Of a stretch of 64,000 bases of DNA, positions 48,211 to 56,360 are shown piece by piece (position 1 is the first letter of the stretch; the number at the start of each line of letters is the position of its first letter). A program made the translations under genes and the position numbers. This DNA is from Candidatus Acidulodesulfobacterium acidiphilum (GTDB taxonomy: Bacteria; SZUA-79; Acidulodesulfobacterales; Acidulodesulfobacteraceae), in contig SHMQ01000007.1 in NCBI GenBank assembly GCA_008534395.1, forward strand, positions 1 to 64,000. The letters are read 5' to 3'. A model generated the notes under the pieces. The model was not told the DNA's origin and ran no database searches. It saw only the letters and a program-made list of their open reading frames with translations.

Positions 48211-49173
48211 TTAATTTAATTTTATAAGGTCTGGAAGATAATTTGCAGGTATTTTTATCTCATATCCTGCGGGTTCTACTTGAACGTAATTCATTCCGCC
48301 TTCCCAATAAGAATACCTTACGTTCCCGTAAACTTCAGGAAGATATTTACTCTGAAACGCTCCTCCTACCCAGTAATTTTCGGTATAGGTAACGCCGGAA
48401 TTATTTGTATATGCAGAACCTCCGCCGCATCCGGAATAAGGATCGTTGGCATAGCTCAATATAGCGCTATTTCCGTCAATAGCTTCAACTATAAAATATA
48501 ACTTCAATTCGCCGTCTGCCCAGTCTCTTGACCATCCGTCACGATTATAACGACTCATAGTTTGCGTAACATAACAAATTGCGCCTGTAATATAAAAACT
48601 CTTTCCTATGTACTGTTCATAAATGCCGCCGTCTCCATTGCTTAAGGCTATAGGGTCTATATAAATTATTTCGTTTCCGTTAACTAACGAACTTCCGGGA
48701 ATATCGTGCCTTATTTCTTTATAAAAATTATAATAGTCGTTAGGTTCGCCGCTTTGCGAAGGAGTAACGGCAAGAGTATAACTGATTTCCTGAGCGGTAC
48801 CATTATTAACGGCATTATTAACGCTTAAACATATTTTAGTATCGTCTTCCGTTTTTATACTTCCGTATATGCAATTCGAATTTGGATTGCCTCCGACAAA
48901 ATTTATGCCTATGCCTTTAGCTATGTACCCTGCAGATTGAAGAGAACTTATGCTACTGAATTTACTATTATTATTAACATAGGTACTTTCGGCATTTATC
49001 AAAGTATTTGCCAGAACAGATACGTTTTGCGCTCTATTTTCGCATACAATACCCTGAAGCGCAGGTATGCTTAACGCAGTCATTATCGACAAAACTATCA
49101 TTGAAACAATAATTCCTGCAAGCGAAAATCCTTTATTATTATTTTCTAAAATTTTAGCAAAATTAATATTCAT
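48211..49173 (-). CDS. Large type IV minor pilin without Glu5
   Basis: A 320-residue prepilin. The 15-residue leader ends in Gly (NNNKG) and is followed by FSLAGIIVSMIVLSIMTALSIPAL, a standard hydrophobic helix. Residue +5 is Gly rather than the conserved Glu, as in GspK-like tip subunits. The globular part resembles the next pilin-like protein in its first 100 residues (AQNVSVLANTLINAESTYVNN) and then extends by about 150 residues rich in Tyr, Gly and Asn. A good GGAGG precedes the ATG. A tip or adhesin role is inferred. Confidence 0.75.
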   Translation of the reverse strand: MNINFAKILENNNKGFSLAGIIVSMIVLSIMTALSIPALQGIVCENRAQNVSVLANTLINAESTYVNNNSKFSSISSLQSAGYIAKGIGINFVGGNPNSNCIYGSIKTEDDTKICLSVNNAVNNGTAQEISYTLAVTPSQSGEPNDYYNFYKEIRHDIPGSSLVNGNEIIYIDPIALSNGDGGIYEQYIGKSFYITGAICYVTQTMSRYNRDGWSRDWADGELKLYFIVEAIDGNSAILSYANDPYSGCGGGSAYTNNSGVTYTENYWVGGAFQSKYLPEVYGNVRYSYWEGGMNYVQVEPAGYEIKIPANYLPDLIKLN

Positions 49174-49186
49174 AACACCTCCATTT

Positions 49187-49855
49187 TTAAAAAAGACTTA
49201 AGACAGATGCAAAAAAGTTTGTTATTGTCTGCGTTACTTTTGTTAATAAATTGCTCTGCGTCCCTACGGTATTGGTATAATTAATACCTCCGTTGGCGTT
49301 AGGACTTACGTTTACCGATGAAACCGGTGAAGACGCGCCAGTATTAGAGTTAGAGGCAGAAGCAGAATGAAAAGAGGGCGCTGCGTCGTTTAAACTAAAA
49401 GTTACTACGCCTAAGCCGTTAATATCGGAAACCTGCCCCGTCTTACCCGTTATGCCTTTGCTTATTTCTTTAGCGACTATATCTTCATTGGCCAAATTTA
49501 AAGGAATATAAATTTCGATTGATTCGTTTTGTAAATTAATGCATATATTTGTCGTGCTTTTAAAGAGTAATTTTTCTAAACATGAATCTCCTTGAAAATT
49601 ATAAACTTTCATCGGACTTAAATACGCCGGCTTATTGTTTTCCAAACTCGTGATATCCGTAAAAGTTCCCGTGTTTTGAAAATAAGCATGTTCTGCCTTT
49701 ATTAATAAATCTGTAATATTGACGATATTTTGCGCTTCCATATTATATATTTGACCCTTAGGCATACCGGACATTCCGAAAGAAAATTTTGGCAATAAAA
49801 ATAAGTAAAAAACAAACATTATATTTAAAATAATGTAATAGCCGTAACGTTTCAT
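49187..49855 (-). CDS. Pilin-like globular protein on a Sec signal peptide
   Basis: Begins at ATG 49855, with AAAGG 8 nt upstream; a TTG at 49900 would extend it but lacks a site. The 222-residue protein has an ordinary signal peptide (YYIILNIMFVFYLFLLPKFSFG) and no prepilin G-F cleavage motif. Its first 100 mature residues are clearly related to the neighbouring minor pilin: EAQNIVNITDLLIKAEHAYFQN versus RAQNVSVLANTLINAESTYVNN, followed by F-x2-I-x-SL, then N-F-x-G-x2-C and ICI. The tail is Ser/Asn-rich. It looks like a secreted pilin domain without the polymerisation helix. Such proteins were not recognised by the author as a known family. Confidence 0.6.
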   Translation of the reverse strand: MKRYGYYIILNIMFVFYLFLLPKFSFGMSGMPKGQIYNMEAQNIVNITDLLIKAEHAYFQNTGTFTDITSLENNKPAYLSPMKVYNFQGDSCLEKLLFKSTTNICINLQNESIEIYIPLNLANEDIVAKEISKGITGKTGQVSDINGLGVVTFSLNDAAPSFHSASASNSNTGASSPVSSVNVSPNANGGINYTNTVGTQSNLLTKVTQTITNFFASVLSLF

Positions 49856-49934
49856 ATAAATAACCTTTAATAGCTTTTTTAAGGATTTAATTAATTTCAA
49901 TTTAATTTTCGCTGTTTTAACGATTGTTAACTTG

Positions 49935-50588
49935 TTAATTAAATGTAAAGGTCAGGCTTCCCTGAAAATTTGAATTATTTGCCGAAGCTGCATTACCGTT
50001 GAACAGATCCGTCAAGCAATTTTGACCGTTACCTATGTTAAAGACGGGACTGCCCTCGGTATCTACGCCGGATATTGAGTTTTCTAAAGAATTGCATATG
50101 TTTAAAGCCTGGGCATTCGTCATCTGCGGAGCGTTTATGCCGATGACGTAAATATACTGTCCCGGATTTGAATCGGTAGAAATTTGATATGCGGAAACAA
50201 AACCCGCATTAGGCGGTATAACGTTATTGCCGTTAACCGTCCATGAAGAAGGGAGCAGGTTGTCTTCCTGCATAGCATATGGAAGAGAAACGCCGGCAGG
50301 GGGAATTATACTCCCGCCGTTTACCTGCATATAAGAATTTACGGCCGATTCTAATTTAGTAACCGATTGAACCGTTGCAGTAACATTGGAAGAACCTATT
50401 AATCCGTTATAAACCATTAATCCCCCTGCCGAAAGTATTCCGACTACTATCATTGCGACTATAATTTCCATAAGGGTAAAACCGTTCCCGTTTTTATAAA
50501 TTTTTAGTGAGTGAAAATCCAACTTGTCATTAATTTTTTTGCTTTTTTTGCTTTTAATTTTAATTTCTTTCTTTTTTAGCGCAATCAT
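49935..50588 (-). CDS. Long-leader type IV pilin (PilS/TcpA-like)
   Basis: A 217-residue prepilin. The 36-residue leader (MIALKKKEIK... ending NGNG) precedes FTLMEIIVAMIVVGILSAGG with Glu at +5, so it is assembly competent. The long leader is real because GGAGG lies before this ATG and no later Met exists. The mature domain (NSYMQVNGGSIIPPAG, YVIGINAPQMTNAQALNICNSLENSIS, CLTDLF) has the pattern of PilS/TcpA-type, type IVb pilins with a C-terminal disulfide. It is probably the major subunit. Confidence 0.85.
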   Translation of the reverse strand: MIALKKKEIKIKSKKSKKINDKLDFHSLKIYKNGNGFTLMEIIVAMIVVGILSAGGLMVYNGLIGSSNVTATVQSVTKLESAVNSYMQVNGGSIIPPAGVSLPYAMQEDNLLPSSWTVNGNNVIPPNAGFVSAYQISTDSNPGQYIYVIGINAPQMTNAQALNICNSLENSISGVDTEGSPVFNIGNGQNCLTDLFNGNAASANNSNFQGSLTFTFN

Positions 50589-50647
50589 AATTTTCCTCCG
50601 GATAAATTTAATTTTTTTGTTTTTTAGTTTTAAATTTATTTATAATT

Positions 50648-51925
50648 TTAGTAATTAGCCGACAAACCCACCATTCCCTGAATAAGAGGTAAAAATAAAG
50701 AAAAAAACATTAATAGCAAAAAAAGTACTACGCCTATCATTGCAAGCAAAAACAATCCTTTAGTAAATATTTTCATATATCTGTCCGCTTTTTCTTTAAA
50801 TTCCTTAGAAAGATTCAAAACCGTTTCGGATAAAAACCCTCCTATTTCGCCGTACCTTATAGACTCTATGGCATCCTCCGGCAAAAAATCGGCTTTATGC
50901 AAAGAATCAAACAACGTATTGCCTTTAATTAAATCTTGATAAACTGATTTAAATTTATTTCTAAAATATACTTTAGAACTGTTTTTTCCAAAATAATCGA
51001 ATACTGCGTTAACCGTCACGCCCGAAGATATCATTAAAGAAAATTGATAAAAAATCCAGTTTAAATAAGAGTAATTTAAAATATTTTTTAACTGAGGTAT
51101 GTTTTGCAAAAAGGAAAACGCTTTAGTTTTTATTCCGGATAAATCCGACAAAAAAGCGGCGAAAATAAGAACGGCGAAAAATATTATATAGATAAAAATA
51201 TTTTTTAACCGCCCGAACAATTTTAACGTATAAACCGTAGACAAGGGAATATTCGGAAACTGCTTAAAGAATAACGAAAAAGTCGGAACGACGTAATAAA
51301 GAAAAACCGAAAAAGCTATAAACAGCAGTAAAAATAAAAATAAAGGATAAGCTAAGGTTCCTATAATATTTTTTTTATAAATATTTTTAGTTTCGAAATA
51401 TTCGGATATTTTTAAAAAAGATTCCGAATAATCGCCGGTAGATTCCGCTAAATCTATTAAGGAAAGTGCTATTTCTTCAAAATTATTCCTCGCAAACGCT
51501 TCTTTAACGCTTTCCCCTTTATCCAACAAATAAATGCAGTTTTTTATCAATTTTTTACGATTTTTTATCTTTGAAAGCTTATGGCTGTAATATAGGCGCT
51601 TTAATAAATATAGCAAATCATATTTTTTTGAAGATTCAGGCGTTGGTATATCTTTGTCCATATAACTAAAAGATTTGCCGACCGAACCGGTAGATTTGAC
51701 GAGATGATGCAGTTCATTAAAAAACACCGCAAGCTCGGCGTCTTTCATTCCTCCGTTGCCGGTAGGGTTTATTGCATCTAAAAAAATATTGGGTAAAACA
51801 AATGACGGCATATAGCCTTCTTCTAAAATAAGCGTTTCCGCATCCGATAAATTTTGCGCCTTAATATTTCTTATCAGACTTTTACCTTCAGGGGTATAAA
51901 ATTTGACTAAATAATTTTTTAACAT
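50648..51925 (-). CDS. PilC/GspF inner-membrane platform protein
   Basis: A 425-residue polytopic protein with the tandem T2SSF domain structure. First domain is around 150-235 (SVKEAFARNNFEEIALSLIDLAESTGDYSESFLKISEYFE) and second is around 280-420 (NWIFYQFSLMISSGVTVNAVFDYF...FLPEDAIESIRYGEIGGFLSETVLNLSKEF). It coordinates the assembly ATPase with pilin polymerisation. It starts 4 bp after the ATPase stop. Confidence 0.92.
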   Translation of the reverse strand: MLKNYLVKFYTPEGKSLIRNIKAQNLSDAETLILEEGYMPSFVLPNIFLDAINPTGNGGMKDAELAVFFNELHHLVKSTGSVGKSFSYMDKDIPTPESSKKYDLLYLLKRLYYSHKLSKIKNRKKLIKNCIYLLDKGESVKEAFARNNFEEIALSLIDLAESTGDYSESFLKISEYFETKNIYKKNIIGTLAYPLFLFLLLFIAFSVFLYYVVPTFSLFFKQFPNIPLSTVYTLKLFGRLKNIFIYIIFFAVLIFAAFLSDLSGIKTKAFSFLQNIPQLKNILNYSYLNWIFYQFSLMISSGVTVNAVFDYFGKNSSKVYFRNKFKSVYQDLIKGNTLFDSLHKADFLPEDAIESIRYGEIGGFLSETVLNLSKEFKEKADRYMKIFTKGLFLLAMIGVVLFLLLMFFSLFLPLIQGMVGLSANY

Positions 51926-51929
51926 AAAT

Positions 51930-53651
51930 CTACCTCGACAAACTAAAATAAGCTTGGGGATCTATATCGCCTGCAAGCAATTTTTCAAATGCCTGCGTTT
52001 TTAAAGATTTAAATCCCGATAAATTTATTAAAACGGATTCTAAGTAAGACTGATTAAACAATAAATTTAAGTCTTTATATATTTCCTCTTTTGCAGATTC
52101 ATTAAACTCGGCAATTTCAATAAGCGGCTTTCTTTTATCGTATCCCGTTCCGCCGCAACTGTCGCAGTTTTTTTCTCCTCTCACAAAAACGGCATCGAGA
52201 AATTTTACCTCTTTAAAATCTGAAGTCGTATCGATAAATCTTGCTATGTTATTTTTACTTTTTATATTCATTTCATAACCTGTTTCTGGGGTAAATCGTA
52301 AGTCCTGCATCAGGGCTTTTTTGTAAATAGAAGGTAACTCTTCGAAATATATCTTTTTTTTGCATTCTGGACATAAAGGATTATACAGCCTCTGCGCCGT
52401 TACGAATCTTAATACCGAAAATAACTGAACGACATCTATATTTAAAGATTTAAATCTTCCGAATATCGACAGAGACGAATTAGCGTGAAGCGTAGTCATG
52501 ACGAGATGACCCGTTTCTGCAGCCATCAGCGCATGTTTTGCGGTAATTTCGTCCCTTATTTCGCCTATCATCATTATATCCGGCTCGCTTCTCAACATAA
52601 CCCTGACGGCTTCAGGATATCCAAAATCTTCAGATATATTCATTTGCGTTATATTCGATTCGCGTAATTCTATTTCTACCGGATCTTCTATAGTCAAAAT
52701 CGTACCTTTTTTCTGGGACAGCAGTTTAAGCATTGCATAAAATGTAGTAGTTTTTCCGGAACCGGTCGGTCCGGTAGCTATAATAAGTCCGTTTGGGTGT
52801 ATATAAGATTTTTTTAGCAATTCGGCATTTTCTTCCGTAAAACCTATCGATTCAAAATCGAATACTTTATTCAAACCATGAATTCTAAGGACTGCTTCAA
52901 AAAGCATGGTTTCTTTGTCGAGCTTCGATGAAATGGGTAAAAATGCAACTCTAATGCTAACTTTTAACCCTTTATAAAAATTTGAAACAAAAATAAATTT
53001 TGCGTCTAATCCCTCGCCTTTTTTTAAAGTAATTCTGCAATTTGCGGCTATAATATTTATTATCCTCTGTCCCGACTCCAAGCTTAGAACTCTTATGTTT
53101 TCCTGATAAATTTCTCCGTCCATAATAATCATGTAAAAATTTTCCGTTCTTTTTATCCTTAAATTAGGTGATCCTTTTAATAACGCTATTTCAATTGCCT
53201 CGTTTAAAATTTCTTTTTCGGAGAACTCTTTATTGCTAATAAATATCTTACTGAGCGCTTCGTAAATTTTTCTTTTCGTAGAAATAGCTATTTTATAAGA
53301 TTTAAGACGTTCGTCAAAAGCTATCTTTCCCGACAAAGATGATGTAATTTCATTGCAAACTATATAGCTGATCCCGTCTTTTTTTGCTATTACGGCTGGA
53401 ATATCATATAGCAGGGCAAAGCCGAAATATTCATTTTCCTTTTTATCTATATAAAACGAATTTAAATCGCCGAAAAATTCTCTTCCTGAACTGTCTGCCG
53501 CATAAAGCGCTATATCGGCATCTGTAACATAGCCACAATCCGTTAATATTTCACCCAGTCTTTTTTTGCCGATAGACTGCATGAATAGTGCATCTTTAAG
53601 CTGTTCTTCAGTAAACTTTCTTTTCGATATAAAATATTCGCCGATTTTCAT
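51930..53651 (-). CDS. PilB/MshE-like pilus assembly ATPase
   Basis: Hexameric ATPase powering pilin insertion. An N-terminal MshEN-like domain (KFTEEQLKDALFMQSIGKKRLGEILTDCGYVTDADI) may bind c-di-GMP, though its motif was not verified. The core has Walker A GPTGSGKTTTFYAML near residue 292, the Asp box EDPVEIEL, Walker B GEIRD and the His box TTLHAN. Two Cys pairs, CPEC near 446 and CDSCGG near 508, form the usual zinc site but are about 60 residues apart, an unusually long insertion. Start ATG 53651 is chosen over TTG 53666. This gives 573 residues. Confidence 0.92.
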   Translation of the reverse strand: MKIGEYFISKRKFTEEQLKDALFMQSIGKKRLGEILTDCGYVTDADIALYAADSSGREFFGDLNSFYIDKKENEYFGFALLYDIPAVIAKKDGISYIVCNEITSSLSGKIAFDERLKSYKIAISTKRKIYEALSKIFISNKEFSEKEILNEAIEIALLKGSPNLRIKRTENFYMIIMDGEIYQENIRVLSLESGQRIINIIAANCRITLKKGEGLDAKFIFVSNFYKGLKVSIRVAFLPISSKLDKETMLFEAVLRIHGLNKVFDFESIGFTEENAELLKKSYIHPNGLIIATGPTGSGKTTTFYAMLKLLSQKKGTILTIEDPVEIELRESNITQMNISEDFGYPEAVRVMLRSEPDIMMIGEIRDEITAKHALMAAETGHLVMTTLHANSSLSIFGRFKSLNIDVVQLFSVLRFVTAQRLYNPLCPECKKKIYFEELPSIYKKALMQDLRFTPETGYEMNIKSKNNIARFIDTTSDFKEVKFLDAVFVRGEKNCDSCGGTGYDKRKPLIEIAEFNESAKEEIYKDLNLLFNQSYLESVLINLSGFKSLKTQAFEKLLAGDIDPQAYFSLSR

Positions 53652-53822
53652 ATGACTAAAAAACAAATAAATTTATTATTGATTTATTTTGATATCTTTA
53701 TTGTTTGTTTATAAATCTTTATGCTCTATATATACGTATATACATAAACATCTATAATAAACACGAATGAAAATTTTTATTTTATACTCATTTTCTGCTG
53801 CAAATTTTTTGTAAATTCAGCT

Positions 53823-55556
53823 TTATCTGATTATTTTCGGCGTAAGCATTATAAGCAGGTCTTCTTTTTCATCGGTATCGTTTACAGACTTGAAAAAATT
53901 GCCAAACAGAGGTATTTTAGAAAATATAGGAATTCCGTACGTATTTTTAACTTTATCAGTCGTAAGTATTCCTCCTACAAGTATCGTCGAACCCGACTTT
54001 ACGTTTACGGTGTCGGAAAAGCTTTTCGATTCTATTACAGGATTACTGAAACTTTCCTCCCCGATTGCAAAAGACTGATAGCCTGTAATAGAATTATCTA
54101 TTAGGCTTAACGTAACGGAAACGGAATTATTTTTAAAATTTATATGAGGAGTAAAAGATATCGAAAGCCCCGTTTGAACCTGAGATATAACAGGATAAGT
54201 TTCCGTCTGCGACAAACTTAGCGACATCGTCTGAATACTCGAAACATAAGGGGTTATAGTGCCGGAAGATATAAGCCTCGTCTGCCCATCCATTAAAACA
54301 AGCCTTGGCTGAGAGATAACGTCGACTGCCCCCTGAGTCCTCAAAGCGTTTAAAATTGCGCTGTTGCTTCCAGAACCCTTAAAACCTATATACGGCGCAT
54401 TAGAAATATTGTTTGAAGACGCAAGCTGAGCCGAAACCGACAATGAATCCGCCCCAAAAACATTAGACTTAAAAGCCTGATTAAATAATAAATTCCAGTT
54501 TATTCCCGCCTGAAATCCTTTATTTAAATTTACGTCTATTACCTCAACTTTTAAAAACACCTGTTTTGAAAGAAACTTATTTATTCTTTTTATATAAGCC
54601 GCAACTTCATTGACATTTGAAACTCTGTCTTTTACCCATATCAATCCGTCTTTCGGATTAATAAAATATTTTCCGTTTTTAGTTAACATTTCTTTTATAT
54701 TTCTGGAAATTATAGAATATAGACTGTCCGATTCCGACAATGTAAGCGAAAGCGAACCGGAAGGATTGCCCGAATAACCGCCGCCGTTTCCATAATTACC
54801 GTTTACGCCGGAGTTTATTAAACCGGAAGACAAAGAATCAGAAGAACCTGAACCGGATGATTCGGTATTTCCTCCTGTAATACCCGTCCCGCCTCCTTCC
54901 GGTATTTCTTGAGTATTTCCGTTATTAATGCTAGAATTAACGCCTCCTCCTTCTATACCGCTCATGCCGACTGTCGAAGAAAAAGTTGATAATAGATCCG
55001 ATACCGGAATATGGAAGGTTTTTTCTTCTACGGCATAAACATAAAGCATTTTATTTTTATAACTGTAAGCAAAACCGTTAGAAACCAAAAGTCCGTTTAA
55101 AACTTTATACAACGGAATATCTTTATAATATGCTTCGTTCTTCAATTTATCAGGAAAACCCCTGTAAATTACAAAAGGAACGCCCGTTTCATGAGATAAA
55201 GTCATTAATGCGGATTTTACGCTTCCGTTTCCGGAAAGTGAAATTCTTTGCCTCAAAAAATAAGGCATATTCATATTCATTTTAGTTAAACTTTTTTTGC
55301 AGATTGCTCCGTTAATTTCTTCACAACCTCTATTTTTACGAACATTTACAGATAGACGATCCTCCTTTTTCCCATCGAAATTAATATGTACTATTCCGGC
55401 TTTTTTAATTTTTATCCCGTATTTCTTAAGTAATTCGTTAAAACTGTTTTGATTCTTATTATAAGCTGCGCATACTTTAACCGAAAAAATCATACCGATA
55501 CTTGCAACTGCAGTAATAAATATAAACGCCGATAATTTTTTGTTTTTAATTTTCAT
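53823..55556 (-). CDS. Outer-membrane secretin, MshL/PilQ-like
   Basis: A 577-residue exported channel subunit. A signal peptide (FIFITAVASIGMIFSVKVCAA) is followed by an N0/STN-like domain (VPFVIYRGFPDKLKNEAYYKDIPLYKVLNGLLVSNGFAY). A Gly/Ser/Asn-rich linker occupies about 195-270. The secretin domain ends with VDVISQPRLVLMDGQTRLISSGT and SILVGGILTTDKVKNTYGIPIFSKIPLFGNFFKS and the terminal KEDLLIMLTPKII. It is the first gene of the pilus locus and lies behind the six-repeat promoter. Confidence 0.93.
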   Translation of the reverse strand: MKIKNKKLSAFIFITAVASIGMIFSVKVCAAYNKNQNSFNELLKKYGIKIKKAGIVHINFDGKKEDRLSVNVRKNRGCEEINGAICKKSLTKMNMNMPYFLRQRISLSGNGSVKSALMTLSHETGVPFVIYRGFPDKLKNEAYYKDIPLYKVLNGLLVSNGFAYSYKNKMLYVYAVEEKTFHIPVSDLLSTFSSTVGMSGIEGGGVNSSINNGNTQEIPEGGGTGITGGNTESSGSGSSDSLSSGLINSGVNGNYGNGGGYSGNPSGSLSLTLSESDSLYSIISRNIKEMLTKNGKYFINPKDGLIWVKDRVSNVNEVAAYIKRINKFLSKQVFLKVEVIDVNLNKGFQAGINWNLLFNQAFKSNVFGADSLSVSAQLASSNNISNAPYIGFKGSGSNSAILNALRTQGAVDVISQPRLVLMDGQTRLISSGTITPYVSSIQTMSLSLSQTETYPVISQVQTGLSISFTPHINFKNNSVSVTLSLIDNSITGYQSFAIGEESFSNPVIESKSFSDTVNVKSGSTILVGGILTTDKVKNTYGIPIFSKIPLFGNFFKSVNDTDEKEDLLIMLTPKIIR

Positions 55557-55600
55557 AATTTTTTTATTTTTAATTAAGTTAATTTTTTAAATATAATTCA

Positions 55601-55676
55601 ATTATATTTTTTTAATGTTTCCACATTATGACAATTTTGTTACATTTACATTAAATTTTTGTTAAATTTATGTTAC
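55601..55676 (-). promoter_or_regulatory. Six-unit 11-bp-phased promoter of the pilus operon
   Basis: On the minus strand, pentamers GTAAC, TTAAC, TTAAT, GTAAC, GTCAT and GAAAC begin at exactly 11-bp steps (plus-strand starts 55672, 55661, 55650, 55639, 55628, 55617). TATAAT follows at 55601-55606, 45 bp before the secretin start codon. The same six units, spacing and -10 position recur at 62856-62931 before comM. The repeated TTGTCATAAT-N3-GAAACA block is shared almost exactly. An 11-bp phase suits an OmpR/PhoB-type activator, which is inference. Confidence 0.8.
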
Positions 55677-55984
55677 ATATCGGGCAAGATTATAGTAAAA
55701 ATCTTTATTGAAAGGTTTTTATAGTGAATCGCGGACTAAAAAAACGAAATATATATACAAAAATTCATGATGATATTTTAGAAAATTTTAAATGACTATA
55801 ATCAAACAACTAAATAAAAATAGAATCAATGGATAAACCTTGGCCGACGACGCTTAATATTCACAAGCTCCGTTTAATACATGCTTTCGACACAACGTAC
55901 TTTAAAAAACGCATTTCGATAATTGACAGAAATAGGTATAAATGGTATTATTTATATATATTAAAGATAATACTATCCAATTAT
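55677..55984. other. AT-rich gap before tRNA-Arg(TCT)
   Basis: No supported gene. A rightward frame at 55829-56023 runs into the tRNA and is not a protein gene. Nothing else specific is seen apart from likely tRNA promoter sequence. Confidence 0.5.
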
Positions 55985-56061
55985 GCGTTCATAGCTCAGA
56001 TGGATAGAGCAACAGCCTTCTAAGCTGTGGGTCGCAGGTTCGAATCCTGCTGGACGCACCA
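55985..56061 (+). tRNA. tRNA-Arg(TCT)
   Basis: Complete cloverleaf: acceptor gcgttca/tggacgc, D stem gctc/gagc, anticodon stem acagc/gctgt with loop cttctaa (anticodon TCT, codon AGA), T arm gcagg-ttcgaat-cctgc, encoded CCA. Both tRNAs in the window are arginine tRNAs. Confidence 0.97.
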
Positions 56062-56287
56062 TTAAATCAAGGGTTTTAATATCGTTTTTAAAACCTTCTC
56101 GCGTCAAAGAAATGTAAAGTTTCGGGAAATATATACATAGCTTATATTTAAAAATTCTTCCTTTGTAAACATTTTAAAACTCTTAAAATAAGAAATTATT
56201 TTAAAAATATAACATATTTATATTTTAAAATTTTCTTGATATAATTTAAAAAAAATGATATCTTTAATAGCGCTTCAATGTTAGTTT

Positions 56288-56320
56288 ATATAAAAATATA
56301 ATATCGTTATATTTTTATAT
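56288..56320. other. AT-only stem-loop before the TDT gene
   Basis: Perfect 14-bp arms (atataaaaatataa and its complement) with a 5-nt loop, 41 bp upstream of the transporter ATG. Could be an operator, a leader structure or chance AT-rich symmetry. The rest of the 56062-56360 gap shows no gene. Confidence 0.35.
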
Positions 56321-56360
56321 CTAATAATTAAACAATATAAATATAATTTATTTAAAATCT

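Noticed and set aside
55829-56023. Rightward 64-codon frame before tRNA-Arg(TCT)
   Set aside because: It runs into the tRNA and has no supporting motif.
56240-56330. Possible riboswitch ahead of the TDT transporter
   Set aside because: Only an AT stem-loop is seen; no known aptamer signature could be recognised.
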